Shown: positions 44,711 through 54,167, counted from the first letter of the stretch. The stretch: DNA of 64,000 nt from Lachnospiraceae bacterium (GCA_017408025.1 JAFQVJ010000007.1:1-64000), one strand, 5' to 3'. Numbers and translations: made by a program. Notes: a model not told the origin generated them from the sequence alone.

Positions 44711-45661
44711 ATGGGAACAGCACTTAAGATTGAACATATCAATAAATCCTATGGAAAAAAACAAATATTACATGATGTATGCCTTGAGACAAACACTGGT
44801 GAAGTATTTGGATTCTTAGGCCCAAATGGTGCAGGTAAAACCACTCTCATAAAGCTTATTGTGGGACTGATTTCACTTGACGAAGGAACTATATCAGTAT
44901 GTGGACATGATGTAGAGAAAGAATTTGAAGCGGCCATGGCAAATATTGGTGGCATTGTTGAGAATCCTGAATTGTATAAATATATGACAGGCATGCAGAA
45001 TCTTAAGCAGTATGCCAACATGCGTAATGGTGTTACCAAGGAACGTATAGACGAAGTGGTTGAATTGGTAGGGCTTACCAATCGTATAAATGATAAAGTT
45101 GGAAAATATTCTCTCGGTATGAGACAGAGATTAGGTCTTGCTCAGGCACTTTTACATAATCCCAAGGTGCTTATTCTTGATGAACCGACAAACGGTCTTG
45201 ACCCGGCAGGTATTAAACAGCTCAGAGATATCTTAAAGACAATCGCTCATAAAGAAGATGTATGTGTATTTGTATCCAGTCATCTTATGAGTGAGATGGA
45301 GCTTATGTGTGACAGAGTTGGAATTATTGTCCGTGGAACGGTAAAGAGTGTGCAGACTATAGAAGAGATGCTTAAAAGCATTGATACTTCTACAGCAACA
45401 TACCTTTACAAGGTGAACGATGCAGAAGCTGCTAAGATTATGATTGGGGAGAAGTATCCAGCATACGAGATAGCTTGTGATGGTGACAGTGAATTTAAGT
45501 TGACAGTCACAGCAGAAAATGCAAATGAGCTTATTGCTGATGTAAATGCATTGATGATATCTGGTGGAATTCGTCTCTATGGTGTACAGAGGCAGGAGAG
45601 CAGAAGTCTTGAGGAAGCGTTTATTGAATTAACAGATGAGGGGGGAACACAAATTGCTTAA
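44711..45661 (+). CDS. ABC transporter ATP-binding protein (ABC-2 exporter type)
   Basis: The 316-aa ATPase has Walker A GPNGAGKTTLIK, the Q-loop region before NIGGIVENPELYKYMTG, the signature YSLGMRQRLGLAQAL, Walker B VLILDEPTNGLDP and the switch His in VSSHLMSEME. A C-terminal extension of about 90 residues is like that of DrrA/CcmA-type export ATPases. It pairs with the permease that overlaps its 3' end. Cargo is unknown; such pairs export antibiotics, lantibiotics or lipids, or give resistance to them. Confidence 0.94.
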   Translation: MGTALKIEHINKSYGKKQILHDVCLETNTGEVFGFLGPNGAGKTTLIKLIVGLISLDEGTISVCGHDVEKEFEAAMANIGGIVENPELYKYMTGMQNLKQYANMRNGVTKERIDEVVELVGLTNRINDKVGKYSLGMRQRLGLAQALLHNPKVLILDEPTNGLDPAGIKQLRDILKTIAHKEDVCVFVSSHLMSEMELMCDRVGIIVRGTVKSVQTIEEMLKSIDTSTATYLYKVNDAEAAKIMIGEKYPAYEIACDGDSEFKLTVTAENANELIADVNALMISGGIRLYGVQRQESRSLEEAFIELTDEGGTQIA

Positions 45662-47114
45662 ACTTATAAAGAATGAATATGCAAAAATCTTTTTGAAGAA
45701 GAGCACATATATTATACTTGGTGTATGTCTTCTTCTTTCTATGGGTATTAGCATGCTTATACAGTATGCCTATAATCAAATAGACGAGTATTACTATTAT
45801 GGAGAATTGTCCATAGAGGAGGATATGTCACATTATAAGAACTCAGAATATGTTTATGACCAGATTTATTATATGGAGTGTCAGATGTTCATAGAAATGG
45901 GGTATGAGTATTTTAGTGATGTGCCTTCCTGGGTGTGGGATGGCGTATCAAATGCCTTATATAACCATTATGCTTATGTTGTTGCAAGTCAGATGGAGAA
46001 TCGTGAAAGTGCCGAAATGGAGCTTGGTATATCCTTGGAAGGGATAGATGTGGAATACGAGAAAAAAGTTTCTGAAGAGATGCTTAATGCCATAAAAGCT
46101 GGTGACTATCTGGTATACAATAAGTCTTGTTTGGCATATTTTGACTATCAGAAAGAGAATGATTTGCCTTTTGACCAAGTACAGTACGAGGTATACAAGT
46201 ACATAGTAGAACATGGCATAAGCCCTGAAGCAGACGAGAAGAAGATGTTTGCCGTTAATATGTATGCCAGTGCTAAAGCTAATTATGATACATTGACAAA
46301 ACAGCGTGATGCAGGAGAAAATGTTACAGAATATCAGCTTGAGAAGGAAAAGAAGATATTCACTATATATCAGTATGTTTTGGACAATAACATAGATAAT
46401 TATCTCACAGAGACTCTCGACTATGGAGATATGTATGAAGGGAAAACAGAGTCAAATACTAACAAATTCATTACAGCTATCACATCTAACACAATGATAG
46501 GCGGTATGGCAGGTATATTTGTAATGATTATTGCAGCAGGTATTATTGCAAATGAATTTTCAAACGGTACAATTAAGTTTTTACTTATTAACCCTGTAAA
46601 ACGTGCTAAGATATTCTGGAGCAAGTATATTACATGCTTATTCCTACTTGTCAGTTCTCTTGCAGTATTCTTTGTTGTTTACTTCCTGTTCTGTATGTTG
46701 ACCTGCGGAACAGATGGGTTGGATGGTGTGTATTTGTCTTATGTTGATGGTGTTGCCCATGAAGAATCTATTATACTTTACGCACTAAAACAATATGCAT
46801 TGTCCGGAGTGTCACTTTTGACAAGTATCACACTTGCATTTACTATTTCTTCTCTAATGAGAAGTAATGCAGTAGCTATAGCTATAAGTATTGTTATAGA
46901 GTTCCTCGGTGCAACCATAACAATGTTCTTATATGAGTTTGGTCATGACTGGGCGAGATATCTGGTCTTTGCAAACACAGACCTTGCAAGCATATCCAAG
47001 GGAGTAACTTTATTCCCAGGACAGACACTTGGATTTGCACTTGTTGTAATAGCAATATATATGGTTATATTCCTGCTGACTGCATATGATGGATTTAAGA
47101 AAAAAGAAGTATAA
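45654..47114 (+). CDS. ABC-2 family permease
   Basis: I place the start at TTG 45654, eight bases behind a GGGGGG tract and overlapping the ATPase stop by eight bases; an ATG at 45636 would add six residues but lacks a ribosome site. The product of about 486 aa has one membrane helix near residues 15-35, a large extracytoplasmic region of about 230 residues rich in Tyr and Glu, then five or six helices (GGMAGIFVMIIAAGIIANEF, SLAVFFVVYFLFCML, LGFALVVIAIYMVIFLLTAY). ANEFSNGTIKFLLINPVKR is the typical ABC-2 loop. Together with the two preceding genes it forms an exporter. Confidence 0.88.
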   Translation: MLKLIKNEYAKIFLKKSTYIILGVCLLLSMGISMLIQYAYNQIDEYYYYGELSIEEDMSHYKNSEYVYDQIYYMECQMFIEMGYEYFSDVPSWVWDGVSNALYNHYAYVVASQMENRESAEMELGISLEGIDVEYEKKVSEEMLNAIKAGDYLVYNKSCLAYFDYQKENDLPFDQVQYEVYKYIVEHGISPEADEKKMFAVNMYASAKANYDTLTKQRDAGENVTEYQLEKEKKIFTIYQYVLDNNIDNYLTETLDYGDMYEGKTESNTNKFITAITSNTMIGGMAGIFVMIIAAGIIANEFSNGTIKFLLINPVKRAKIFWSKYITCLFLLVSSLAVFFVVYFLFCMLTCGTDGLDGVYLSYVDGVAHEESIILYALKQYALSGVSLLTSITLAFTISSLMRSNAVAIAISIVIEFLGATITMFLYEFGHDWARYLVFANTDLASISKGVTLFPGQTLGFALVVIAIYMVIFLLTAYDGFKKKEV

Positions 47115-47138
47115 TTTTAAAATATAGTTAAGGTATAA

Positions 47139-47172
47139 ATGTCAAGCTGAGTATGTTCAGCTTGACATTTTT
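47139..47172 (+). terminator. Terminator after the ABC permease
   Basis: GTCAAGCTGA and TTCAGCTTGAC form a ten-base stem followed by ATTTTTC. Confidence 0.8.
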
Positions 47173-47244
47173 CAACAAAATGTTAAAGTTATGTCTGAAT
47201 GCGTATATTTATAAAAATGTAATAGAATTATGGAGGGAAGAAAT

Positions 47245-48978
47245 ATGGCATTTTGTATGAAATGTGGTGCCCAGATGACAGACAGCGACAAGTTCTGCAT
47301 GCAGTGTGGCTCACCTAGAACAGAACAACCAGTAGTAGAAGTACCGGTGACAGAGCCAGTAGTGGAGGCACCAGTGATGGAGCCAGTAGTGGAGGCACCA
47401 GTGATGGAGCCAGTAGTGGAGGCACCAGTGATAGAGCCAGTAGAAGAGGCATCAGTAGCAGAGTCTTCTATAGTAGACACACCAGTGGTAGAATCAGCAG
47501 AAGAAGCTCCAACAACAGAGCCAGAAGTAGAAGAAATGGTACAGCCAGAACCACAGGTAATGGAAATTCCATCAGCTGAGGAAAATATACAGCCAGTGTT
47601 CCAGACGGAAACACCAGCACAGCCAGTGTTCCAGGCGGAAATACCAGCACAACCAGTATTCCAAGGTGAAGTACCAGCACAACCTGTATTTAGCGCGATT
47701 CCACAGGAACCAAAGAAAAAGTCTAAGGGACCTATTATCGCCATTATATCAGCAGCAGTTGTTGCACTTATAGGTATAATTGTAGCAATTGTATTATTAT
47801 TAATGCCAAGTGTTGAGGAGTTAGATTTAAGCAAGTACATAACAGTTGAGTACGACGGATATGATTCAACAGGTACAGCAGACGTATACCTTGATAAGAC
47901 AAAGCTACTCATTGGCATTTTAGATGCTCAAGGTGAAGATACAAAATCTGTGAGCAGTAGCAAGCTTAGCTTAAGCTTGAATGCTTTAATTAATAGCATA
48001 GAAATCGAGGTTTCTTCTGTAGATAATTCCCTAGATAGCTTATCAAATGGTGACAAGATAATAGTTACCGTCAAGTATGACGAGCTTCTTATGGAAGAGA
48101 ACGACCTTGAGTTTACTAACGCAAAGAAAGAGTATACAGTAAAAGGTCTTGTGGAGCTTGAAGAAATAGATCCTTTCGAGGATGTAACAGTTGAATTCAG
48201 TGGTACATCACCAAATGGATACGCAAATTATAGCAGAGGCTCAGATATAGATTGTGTGAGATGGGCTACTATGGAGTTTGATAACAATAGTGATCTTAGA
48301 AATGGTGATGTAGTCACATTAAGTATCGATCCAGCTTCTGTAGATAATGCAGTGAAAGAAGGTTACAAGTTCGCGGTTACAAGCAAGGAATATACAGTAG
48401 AAGGCCTTGATTACTACTATGAGTCATTAGATCAGATTTCAGATGAGCATATGGCTGAGTTTAAGGAGAAGGCTGATAAGGAAATCGAGGATGAGATAAG
48501 TTGGTTATACAACATGGCTATGACTGATATTCAGAATATAGGTACATATTTTGCTAAGGCTGAGGATTACCCATCAAACAGCTATATTATTTTTGTATAT
48601 ACAGCAACACTTACTAGTGAAGATGGAAAATTTCCAACTAGCCAGATATATATACCTGTAAAGGTATCGGGTATGTTAGTTGAGGATGGTGAACTTGATT
48701 ATATCAGTGCTTTTTCAGAAGGTTACATGAGCATTGAAGGTTCATATACAAGTGTTCGTGGTTATGTAAGCGGTGATGTAATGTACACTGAGTCTATCAT
48801 GAACTTGATTGATGATGATTACGAAATCACAGCCTCAGATGATATGCCAGAGTTCAAGGAGACTACTGATGAGAATATATTAAAGCAGAGTACACAGGCT
48901 CCTACAACCGAGGGCGAAACAACCCCAACAACAGAGGGCGAGTCAACAACACCAGCTGCAGCTGAAGGTTCAAATTAG
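47245..48978 (+). CDS. Zinc-ribbon membrane protein with Pro/Val/Glu repeats
   Basis: ATG 47245 follows GGAGG at eight bases. The product of about 577 aa opens with a zinc ribbon (CMKCGAQMTDSDKFCMQCG), continues with nine-residue repeats of VVEAPVMEP coded by 27-base DNA repeats at about 47353-47440, then ten-residue repeats around PAQPVFQ. A membrane helix follows near residues 165-190, and beyond it an extracytoplasmic region of about 380 residues with two related beta domains (DLSKYITVEYDGYDSTGTAD; FEDVTVEFSGTSPNGYAN) and a Thr-rich tail. Zinc-ribbon plus single helix proteins are common in Clostridia and of unknown role. Confidence 0.82.
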   Translation: MAFCMKCGAQMTDSDKFCMQCGSPRTEQPVVEVPVTEPVVEAPVMEPVVEAPVMEPVVEAPVIEPVEEASVAESSIVDTPVVESAEEAPTTEPEVEEMVQPEPQVMEIPSAEENIQPVFQTETPAQPVFQAEIPAQPVFQGEVPAQPVFSAIPQEPKKKSKGPIIAIISAAVVALIGIIVAIVLLLMPSVEELDLSKYITVEYDGYDSTGTADVYLDKTKLLIGILDAQGEDTKSVSSSKLSLSLNALINSIEIEVSSVDNSLDSLSNGDKIIVTVKYDELLMEENDLEFTNAKKEYTVKGLVELEEIDPFEDVTVEFSGTSPNGYANYSRGSDIDCVRWATMEFDNNSDLRNGDVVTLSIDPASVDNAVKEGYKFAVTSKEYTVEGLDYYYESLDQISDEHMAEFKEKADKEIEDEISWLYNMAMTDIQNIGTYFAKAEDYPSNSYIIFVYTATLTSEDGKFPTSQIYIPVKVSGMLVEDGELDYISAFSEGYMSIEGSYTSVRGYVSGDVMYTESIMNLIDDDYEITASDDMPEFKETTDENILKQSTQAPTTEGETTPTTEGESTTPAAAEGSN

Positions 48979-49023
48979 TCTCTAAACAAAATAAAAAAGA
49001 AAAGAATCGATTTATAAAAGAAG

Positions 49024-49083
49024 GTCATAAGATAGCTTTTGGATTTATAATTTGCAAAAGTATCTTATGACTTTTCTTTTTCC
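49024..49083 (+). terminator. Terminator after the zinc-ribbon protein
   Basis: GTCATAAGATA with CTTTTG pairs with CAAAAG and ATCTTATGAC, one bulge, followed by TTTTCTTTTT. Confidence 0.8.
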
Positions 49084-49152
49084 GGAAAAACTGATATAAT
49101 ATGTTCATTATAAATTCGTGAACAACTATATAGCAAAGTTGGAGGAGGATAC

Positions 49153-50634
49153 ATGAGAAAAATTTTAAAGACAAAGGTGGCATATATACTATTTATCATA
49201 GTATTTGCCTTTACAACTATTGCAGGATGCAGTGGTTCAGAAGATGACATAAAGGAAACAGTGACAGATAATAATGTGACGGACAGTGATGTGTCATTGT
49301 CATCTGATGATGAAACTATAGACGGTGAACATATAACAGAAGATGAGAGCAATGTGAGCGGAGAGAATGTAGCAGATGATGAACAGTCTGAAACTACAGG
49401 CGCTGATACAGCTAGTGATTCTACTGTTACAAGTGGTACTGGCGGTGGAGAGTCTGAGACTACCTCATCAAAGCTTTCTGATGAGTCAGGTGGGGCGGAT
49501 TTAACAGAGGAGTTGCAGACTACAAAAAAACAGGAAAATACCACGACAAAAAGACAGGAAAGCACCACCACAAAAAAACAGGAAAATACCACTCAAAAAC
49601 AAACGCAGCAGGAAACAACAACTAAAAAACAATCCTCATCAACATCTAATTCGTCGAATTCAACTCTCAGTGCAGCAGAGCAGATGGCAAAGAAAATTGT
49701 GGATGGAATAATAAAGTCCGGAATGTCAGACTTTGAAAAGGCTATCACTATTCACGATTGGTTGACTTACAATATTGATTATGATTTTACTTTTACTCAT
49801 TATTATGAAGAGGAAACCCTGAGAGACAGAACTGGTGTATGTCAGGGTTATGCATTGGTGTACAAGATGATGTGCGAAATGGCGGGGCTGGAAGCTGGTT
49901 ATGTAACTGGCACTGGTACTAATGGCTCAGGACAGACTGAAAGTCATGCGTGGAATCAAGTAAAGATAGATGGCAAGTGGTACAATGTAGATGTGACATG
50001 GGATGATCCGGCTGCACCAGGAAAAAGTTTTAATGACCATACGGCAAATGGATATGATTATTTCCTTATATCTGATGCACGCATACAGAAGGATCATAAA
50101 CCTACAAGTTCGAGGCAGACGTGCCCTTCTGATTATGATGCAAGGGCAATATTGAAATATTCGGCAAACAGTGGAGTGAATCCTAATGTCGCATATGCAG
50201 AGAATGCTACAGATTTATCCACAGCTATCAGCAAGTTTGTGGCAGCGGGCAAAACCAGTATGACTTTATGGTACTATGACACAACTGTTACACAAGATAA
50301 AATGTGGGAGGTATTGAATAAAATGTTAAAAGCAGCTCCATGTGCTGTAAAAACAAATCCATCATATCCACCTGTAAACGGAGTGACGAAGTACATTCTT
50401 ACATTGCCATCATCAGCAGAGTGGAATAGCATTCCGATAGTTACATCTAAGGAGGCATTGGCAGAACTGGTTAACAAAAATTTTGCTGCGGGCACAACTA
50501 CCTTTGATGTGAGGTTTGAGCCTGCAAGTGGTGTGATTGACTTTGCGGGAGCAAATTATGCATACCGTTTTTCGTATTATCCCTCATATTACAATAATGA
50601 AAAATGTGTGCTTTTGACCATTGTGCCAGCTTAA
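49153..50634 (+). CDS. Lipoprotein with transglutaminase-like domain
   Basis: The 493-aa protein has a lipoprotein signal with lipobox IAGC, Cys at residue 26, an acidic Ser/Thr linker and a low-complexity stretch of TTKKQENT-type repeats to about residue 165. A transglutaminase-like (papain-fold) domain follows with the triad in TGVCQGYALVYKMM (Cys), ESHAWNQVKIDG (His) and WYNVDVTWDDP (Asp). The C-terminal 170 residues are beta-rich and unassigned. Such surface proteins may act as peptidases or cross-linkers. It starts behind GGAGGAGG and has its own upstream terminator. Confidence 0.88.
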   Translation: MRKILKTKVAYILFIIVFAFTTIAGCSGSEDDIKETVTDNNVTDSDVSLSSDDETIDGEHITEDESNVSGENVADDEQSETTGADTASDSTVTSGTGGGESETTSSKLSDESGGADLTEELQTTKKQENTTTKRQESTTTKKQENTTQKQTQQETTTKKQSSSTSNSSNSTLSAAEQMAKKIVDGIIKSGMSDFEKAITIHDWLTYNIDYDFTFTHYYEEETLRDRTGVCQGYALVYKMMCEMAGLEAGYVTGTGTNGSGQTESHAWNQVKIDGKWYNVDVTWDDPAAPGKSFNDHTANGYDYFLISDARIQKDHKPTSSRQTCPSDYDARAILKYSANSGVNPNVAYAENATDLSTAISKFVAAGKTSMTLWYYDTTVTQDKMWEVLNKMLKAAPCAVKTNPSYPPVNGVTKYILTLPSSAEWNSIPIVTSKEALAELVNKNFAAGTTTFDVRFEPASGVIDFAGANYAYRFSYYPSYYNNEKCVLLTIVPA

Positions 50635-50640
50635 TAATAA

Positions 50641-50757
50641 GTAACCATAGCACTTATAGGTTGCAAAAAATGCATACTCAAATTGATAGATTTTAAATCA
50701 ATTATTTGGTATACTGTCCCAATAGCTATGGCTAAAAGCCTAGAAAAGCATGGAGGT
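50641..50757 (+). ncRNA. Structured leader of the second XRE gene (two-hairpin/pseudoknot design)
   Basis: CCATAGC (50645-50651) is complementary to GCTATGG (50725-50731) and AGGTT (50658-50662) to AGCCT (50737-50741), crossing each other. GGCT and AGCC form an alternative 3' hairpin. A long middle stem (GCATAC, CAAATTGAT with ATCAATT, TTTG, GTATAC) fills the space. The order and the shared ACTTAT between the first two arms repeat the leader at 24491, although most of the bases differ. Confidence 0.5.
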
Positions 50758-50761
50758 ACAT

Positions 50762-51175
50762 ATGAATTTTGCAGAAAAACTATTGGCATTAAGAACTCAG
50801 GCGGGCTATTCACAGGAAGTGTTAGCTGAGAAATTGAACGTAAGTAGACAGGCGGTCTCAAAGTGGGAGCTTGGAACCACTCTTCCTGAAACAGAGAAGC
50901 TCATATCTATCAGTACATTGTTTAGTGTGTCTATTGATTCACTTCTTATAGATTCTATCGATTTAAATACAAACGATAGTATGGAACGTGTTGTATTGAA
51001 GTTTTTAAGCTCTGCCAGAGATATGGATCAGTTATCAAAGGAGCTTGTAGATATAACCTGCGATGGCGTTATAGATGCAAGTGAAAAGGTTAAGGTAGAC
51101 AAGATTATAGATACATTGGATTCAGTTGCGAAGCTTATCGATGAGATAAAGCAGAAGATGAATCTATATGACTAG
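50762..51175 (+). CDS. XRE-family regulator
   Basis: ATG 50762 follows GGAGG. The 137-aa protein has an N-terminal Cro/C1-type HTH (LLALRTQAGYSQEVLAEKL, then VSRQAVSKWELGTTLPETEK) nearly identical in form to the one at 24606, and a helical C-terminal part (ELVDITCDGVIDASEKVKVD) without membrane helix. That C-terminal segment resembles the end of the HTH protein at 62096-62581. It sits behind a structured leader and ahead of a membrane protein gene with a leader of similar design. Confidence 0.9.
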   Translation: MNFAEKLLALRTQAGYSQEVLAEKLNVSRQAVSKWELGTTLPETEKLISISTLFSVSIDSLLIDSIDLNTNDSMERVVLKFLSSARDMDQLSKELVDITCDGVIDASEKVKVDKIIDTLDSVAKLIDEIKQKMNLYD

Positions 51176-51182
51176 TATAAAA

Positions 51183-51303
51183 AGGGTTCGCACTTTTAAG
51201 TTGCGAAAACAATATAAATTGCATATCTGACTTGGTGGATTATGAAGCCTCTCTTTGTTATATTTTTAAGCACAGAGCGACAAAAGTCGCAGAAGAAAAG
51301 GAG
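51183..51303 (+). ncRNA. Possible structured leader of the membrane protein gene
   Basis: TCGC (51188-51191) can pair with GCGA (51277-51280) and GCGA (51203-51206) with TCGC (51287-51290); alternatively TTCGC/GCGAA and GCGAC/GTCGC close two local hairpins. CACTTTTAAGTTGC lies in the position of the ACTTAT block of the other leaders. The pairings are short, so this copy is less certain. Confidence 0.35.
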
Positions 51304-51312
51304 AGATGAAAA

Positions 51313-52227
51313 ATGAAGGCAGGTCAGATTTATGCAAAAACAATGAAATTTGTGTGGCTGAAACTTGGAATCGGAGCACTTATTGCTGGTATATCACTTG
51401 TGTTACTTGCAATAGTCGTAGGCATAAGCTTGTTGGCTAACAGTGGTGAATTATTATTGGTATTAGGATTGATATGGTACATCCTTACATACGGTATATT
51501 CAGAGCTGTAATGCATTACATGGGTTACCTGATAAAAGCGGCCCATATTGCTGTTGTCTCTGAAGCTGTTACAACGGGTGTGATTCCGGAAAATATGGTT
51601 CAAGTTGGTAAAGATATGGTAAAGAGCCGTTTTGCTACATCTAACGTGTATATCGTTCTTGATAAGCTGGTTGGTGGAGCTGTTAAGCAATTGCAGAAGG
51701 CTGTAGGTTCAGTGGGAAGTCTGTTAGGGGATATTCCTGGTATTGGAGCAATTGTAAATATCTTGCAGATGTTTATAGGTATCGCTCTTGGTTATATAGA
51801 TGAATGTTGTCTTGGATATACATTCTATAAAAAGGATGAGAAGGCGTTTAAGGCGGGATGTGATGGTGTTGTAATCTACTTCCAGAATACAAAGCACCTC
51901 TTAAAGAGCGCAGTTGGAACAACAGCAATTGTTTTAGGATTATCCTTTGTAGCATGGCTTATACCATTTATTATCTTCGGCTTAATCTTTGGTGCTATTG
52001 GTGTACCATTTGCATGGTTATTCGCAGCACTTATTGCAATCATTATAGCAGCAGCTATCAAGTCAGCGTTTATCGACAGCTACATGATGGTAAAGACAAT
52101 GGTTTCATACATGAGCGTTGCACCATCTACACAGATTACGTTCAATATTTATGACAAGTTATGTAAGTTATCAAGCAAGTTTAAACAGTTATTCACAAAA
52201 TCACAGGAAGAAACAGCTACTATGTAA
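51313..52227 (+). CDS. Polytopic membrane protein of unknown function
   Basis: The 304-aa protein has about six membrane helices (residues 15-42, 45-65, an amphipathic glycine-rich middle, then 200-222 and 228-252) and a short charged tail. Features such as LVGGAVKQLQKAVGSVGSLL and GYIDECCLGYTFYKKDEKAF suggest a conserved membrane domain of unnamed type. Start follows AGGAGAG. It lies 137 bases after the XRE gene, with a leader that shares the design of the XRE leaders. Confidence 0.78.
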   Translation: MKAGQIYAKTMKFVWLKLGIGALIAGISLVLLAIVVGISLLANSGELLLVLGLIWYILTYGIFRAVMHYMGYLIKAAHIAVVSEAVTTGVIPENMVQVGKDMVKSRFATSNVYIVLDKLVGGAVKQLQKAVGSVGSLLGDIPGIGAIVNILQMFIGIALGYIDECCLGYTFYKKDEKAFKAGCDGVVIYFQNTKHLLKSAVGTTAIVLGLSFVAWLIPFIIFGLIFGAIGVPFAWLFAALIAIIIAAAIKSAFIDSYMMVKTMVSYMSVAPSTQITFNIYDKLCKLSSKFKQLFTKSQEETATM

Positions 52228-52247
52228 TATGTAGCTTGTGACTATAG

Positions 52248-52286
52248 AGAGGCATATACTTCGACAGAGGGATATGCCTCTTTTTG
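52248..52286 (+). terminator. Terminator after the membrane protein gene
   Basis: GAGGCATAT and ATATGCCTC form a perfect stem followed by TTTTT. The stretch 52290-52527 that follows is AT-rich; CACAAC-TTAT near 52347 and GTTGTG near 52423 recall the leaders described above, but no second arm pair is visible, so I do not call one. Confidence 0.85.
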
Positions 52287-52527
52287 ACATATAGAAAATA
52301 TGTTAGAAAATTTCAAAATTCAATGACAGTGTTCAAAGATATACGAACACAACTTATGACTACTCATTGATACTATTAATTACGTGTATTAGCGTATACT
52401 TTGGAAATTGAAGGTTGTGCAGATTCTGATTGTATTTCGTAGGGTTTCATTGTAAAATTGTCTATATGCAAATGTGGATAAAATTAAGCATATATATCAG
52501 TTATAGAGGATAAAGGGAGGAAATGAG

Positions 52528-53352
52528 ATGCTTTTATTTTTTATTGTAGGCTTAGCTGTCATGGGACTTGGTATATTTGCCAAGGTGCATGGCTCACGAA
52601 TGTACAAATGTGGAATAACACATGCAGTTGTAAGGGAGTGTCAGCCAGCGGTTAAGCAGATTGGTGCAACCCAAATTCCGTGTTCTGAAATAACGTTGGA
52701 GATTCCTACGGCATATGGAGTTGTATACAAATCAATTAAGGATAACAGAAAATACAATGTAGGAGATACAGTTGATGTTCTCTATAACCCACAGAATGAT
52801 ACCATAGAGTTTCCGAAAAATGTATCGGCACCAAACAACAAAGGTCCATATTTGCTTATTGGATTTGGCGCGATGATATGCATATTGCTTGTGTTATTAG
52901 AGATAGGAAAGCATTCAAAAGCATTTAATGATGGACTTATATTATTTCTCTCGTACTTTCTGGCAGTGGGACTTATATTTGGCGGTGTATTCTTAGCATT
53001 TATAAGACCAGCCAGAAGAAAAAAGCAGATGGTAAACTGTCGTAAGGTGAATGGAAAGCAGGTTGATTATAACAGAAGAAGAGGCAACAATAATGGATAC
53101 ACTTATACACCCATTTATGAATTCTATCATAATGGAGAAATGGTGCGTATTGAAGGTGAAATAGGTGGCAACGGCTCGAAATATCGTCAGATAGGCAGAA
53201 ATGTAACTATTGTTATTAATGATGAAACTGGTGAAATGTATTGTCTGGATGATGTTGCCTCCATAAAGAAGGCTACAATATTCATTATTATATTTGGCAT
53301 AGGGGTGCTTGGTATTCTTATAGCCAGAGATTTCTTTGGATGCTTTAATTGA
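52528..53352 (+). CDS. DUF3592-like membrane protein
   Basis: The 274-aa protein has a first membrane helix at the start, two helices near residues 108-128 and 137-160 and a last one near 250-268. Between them are two copies of a small beta domain (YGVVYKSIKDNRKYNVGDTV, then DVLYNPQND; and YEFYHNGEMVRIEGEIGG), the pattern of DUF3592 proteins. Function of that family is unknown. Start follows GGGAGG. The sirtuin gene follows 28 bases further on. Confidence 0.78.
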   Translation: MLLFFIVGLAVMGLGIFAKVHGSRMYKCGITHAVVRECQPAVKQIGATQIPCSEITLEIPTAYGVVYKSIKDNRKYNVGDTVDVLYNPQNDTIEFPKNVSAPNNKGPYLLIGFGAMICILLVLLEIGKHSKAFNDGLILFLSYFLAVGLIFGGVFLAFIRPARRKKQMVNCRKVNGKQVDYNRRRGNNNGYTYTPIYEFYHNGEMVRIEGEIGGNGSKYRQIGRNVTIVINDETGEMYCLDDVASIKKATIFIIIFGIGVLGILIARDFFGCFN

Positions 53353-53380
53353 TAGTGGATATAGGAAAGGAAGGTTTATT

Positions 53381-54166
53381 ATGGATGATAGTTCTAAGGC
53401 AAAAGAATTTTCTAAGGTGGAAAAAATATCTGCAATAGAAGAATTGGCTCAGATTCTGCGCCAAAGCAATAATATTGTTTTCTTCGGTGGCGCGGGAGTA
53501 AGTACGGCAAGTAATATACCTGACTTTCGAAGTGCCAAGGGTCTGTATAGCATGAGACTAAAAAAGAACTTCACACCAGAGGAACTGGTGTCACACACGT
53601 TTTTTGTACAGTACCCAGAGGATTTCTTTGAGTTTTATAAGGAACATTTGGTATATCCAGATGCTAAACCAAATGATTGCCATATTGCTTTAGCTAAGCT
53701 AGAAGAAATGGGCAAGCTAAAGGCTGTTATCACACAGAATATTGATGGACTTCATCAGGCGGCAGGTAGTAAGACGGTCTATGAGCTCCACGGTTCAGTT
53801 CATAGAAATTATTGCGTGTCCTGTGGTGAATTTTATGATGGTAAATATGTTCGAGAATATGACGGAGTACCAAGGTGTGCTAAGTGTGGTGCAGTTGTTA
53901 AGCCTGATGTGGTATTGTACGAAGAGGCACTTGATGACAATGTGGTATCTGGTGCAGTTTCTGCGATTATGAAGGCAGATACCCTCATCGTAGGTGGAAC
54001 ATCGTTGATTGTTTATCCAGCGGCAGGTCTTATAAGATATTTCCAAGGGAATAAGCTGGTGCTTATCAATAAGTCGGCTACATCGGCGGATAGAGAAGCG
54101 GATTTGGTTATAAGGGATGATATTGCTAGGGTGATGAGAGAAGCGGTGAATTTGATAGGAGAATAA
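53381..54166 (+). CDS. cobB: Sir2-type NAD-dependent protein deacylase
   Basis: ATG 53381 follows GGAAAGGAAGG. The 261-aa protein shows the sirtuin NAD site (FFGGAGVSTASNIPDFRSA), TQNIDGLHQAAG, the catalytic His in ELHGSVHR, the zinc ribbon (YCVSCGEFY and CAKCGAVVKPDVVLYEE) and the adenine site GGTSLIVYPAAG. It removes acyl groups from protein lysines in the cytoplasm. A response regulator gene starts one base after its stop, so the sirtuin probably shares a transcript with the two-component system downstream, which is an unusual partner. Confidence 0.95.
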   Translation: MDDSSKAKEFSKVEKISAIEELAQILRQSNNIVFFGGAGVSTASNIPDFRSAKGLYSMRLKKNFTPEELVSHTFFVQYPEDFFEFYKEHLVYPDAKPNDCHIALAKLEEMGKLKAVITQNIDGLHQAAGSKTVYELHGSVHRNYCVSCGEFYDGKYVREYDGVPRCAKCGAVVKPDVVLYEEALDDNVVSGAVSAIMKADTLIVGGTSLIVYPAAGLIRYFQGNKLVLINKSATSADREADLVIRDDIARVMREAVNLIGE

Positions 54167-54167
54167 A

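Noticed and set aside
47172..47918. Minus-strand frame of 248 codons with Thr/Ser/Gly repeats
   Set aside because: It is the antisense of the 27- and 30-base repeats in the zinc-ribbon protein gene; no ribosome site, and the plus strand frame has clear domains.
49065..49592. Minus-strand frame of 175 codons
   Set aside because: It mirrors the low-complexity Thr-rich linker of the transglutaminase lipoprotein and overlaps the terminator.
52320..52527. A further leader RNA of the XRE type before the DUF3592-like gene
   Set aside because: CACAAC/GTTGTG and a TTAT block are present, but the second arm pair and the 3' hairpin are missing, so the likeness may be chance.
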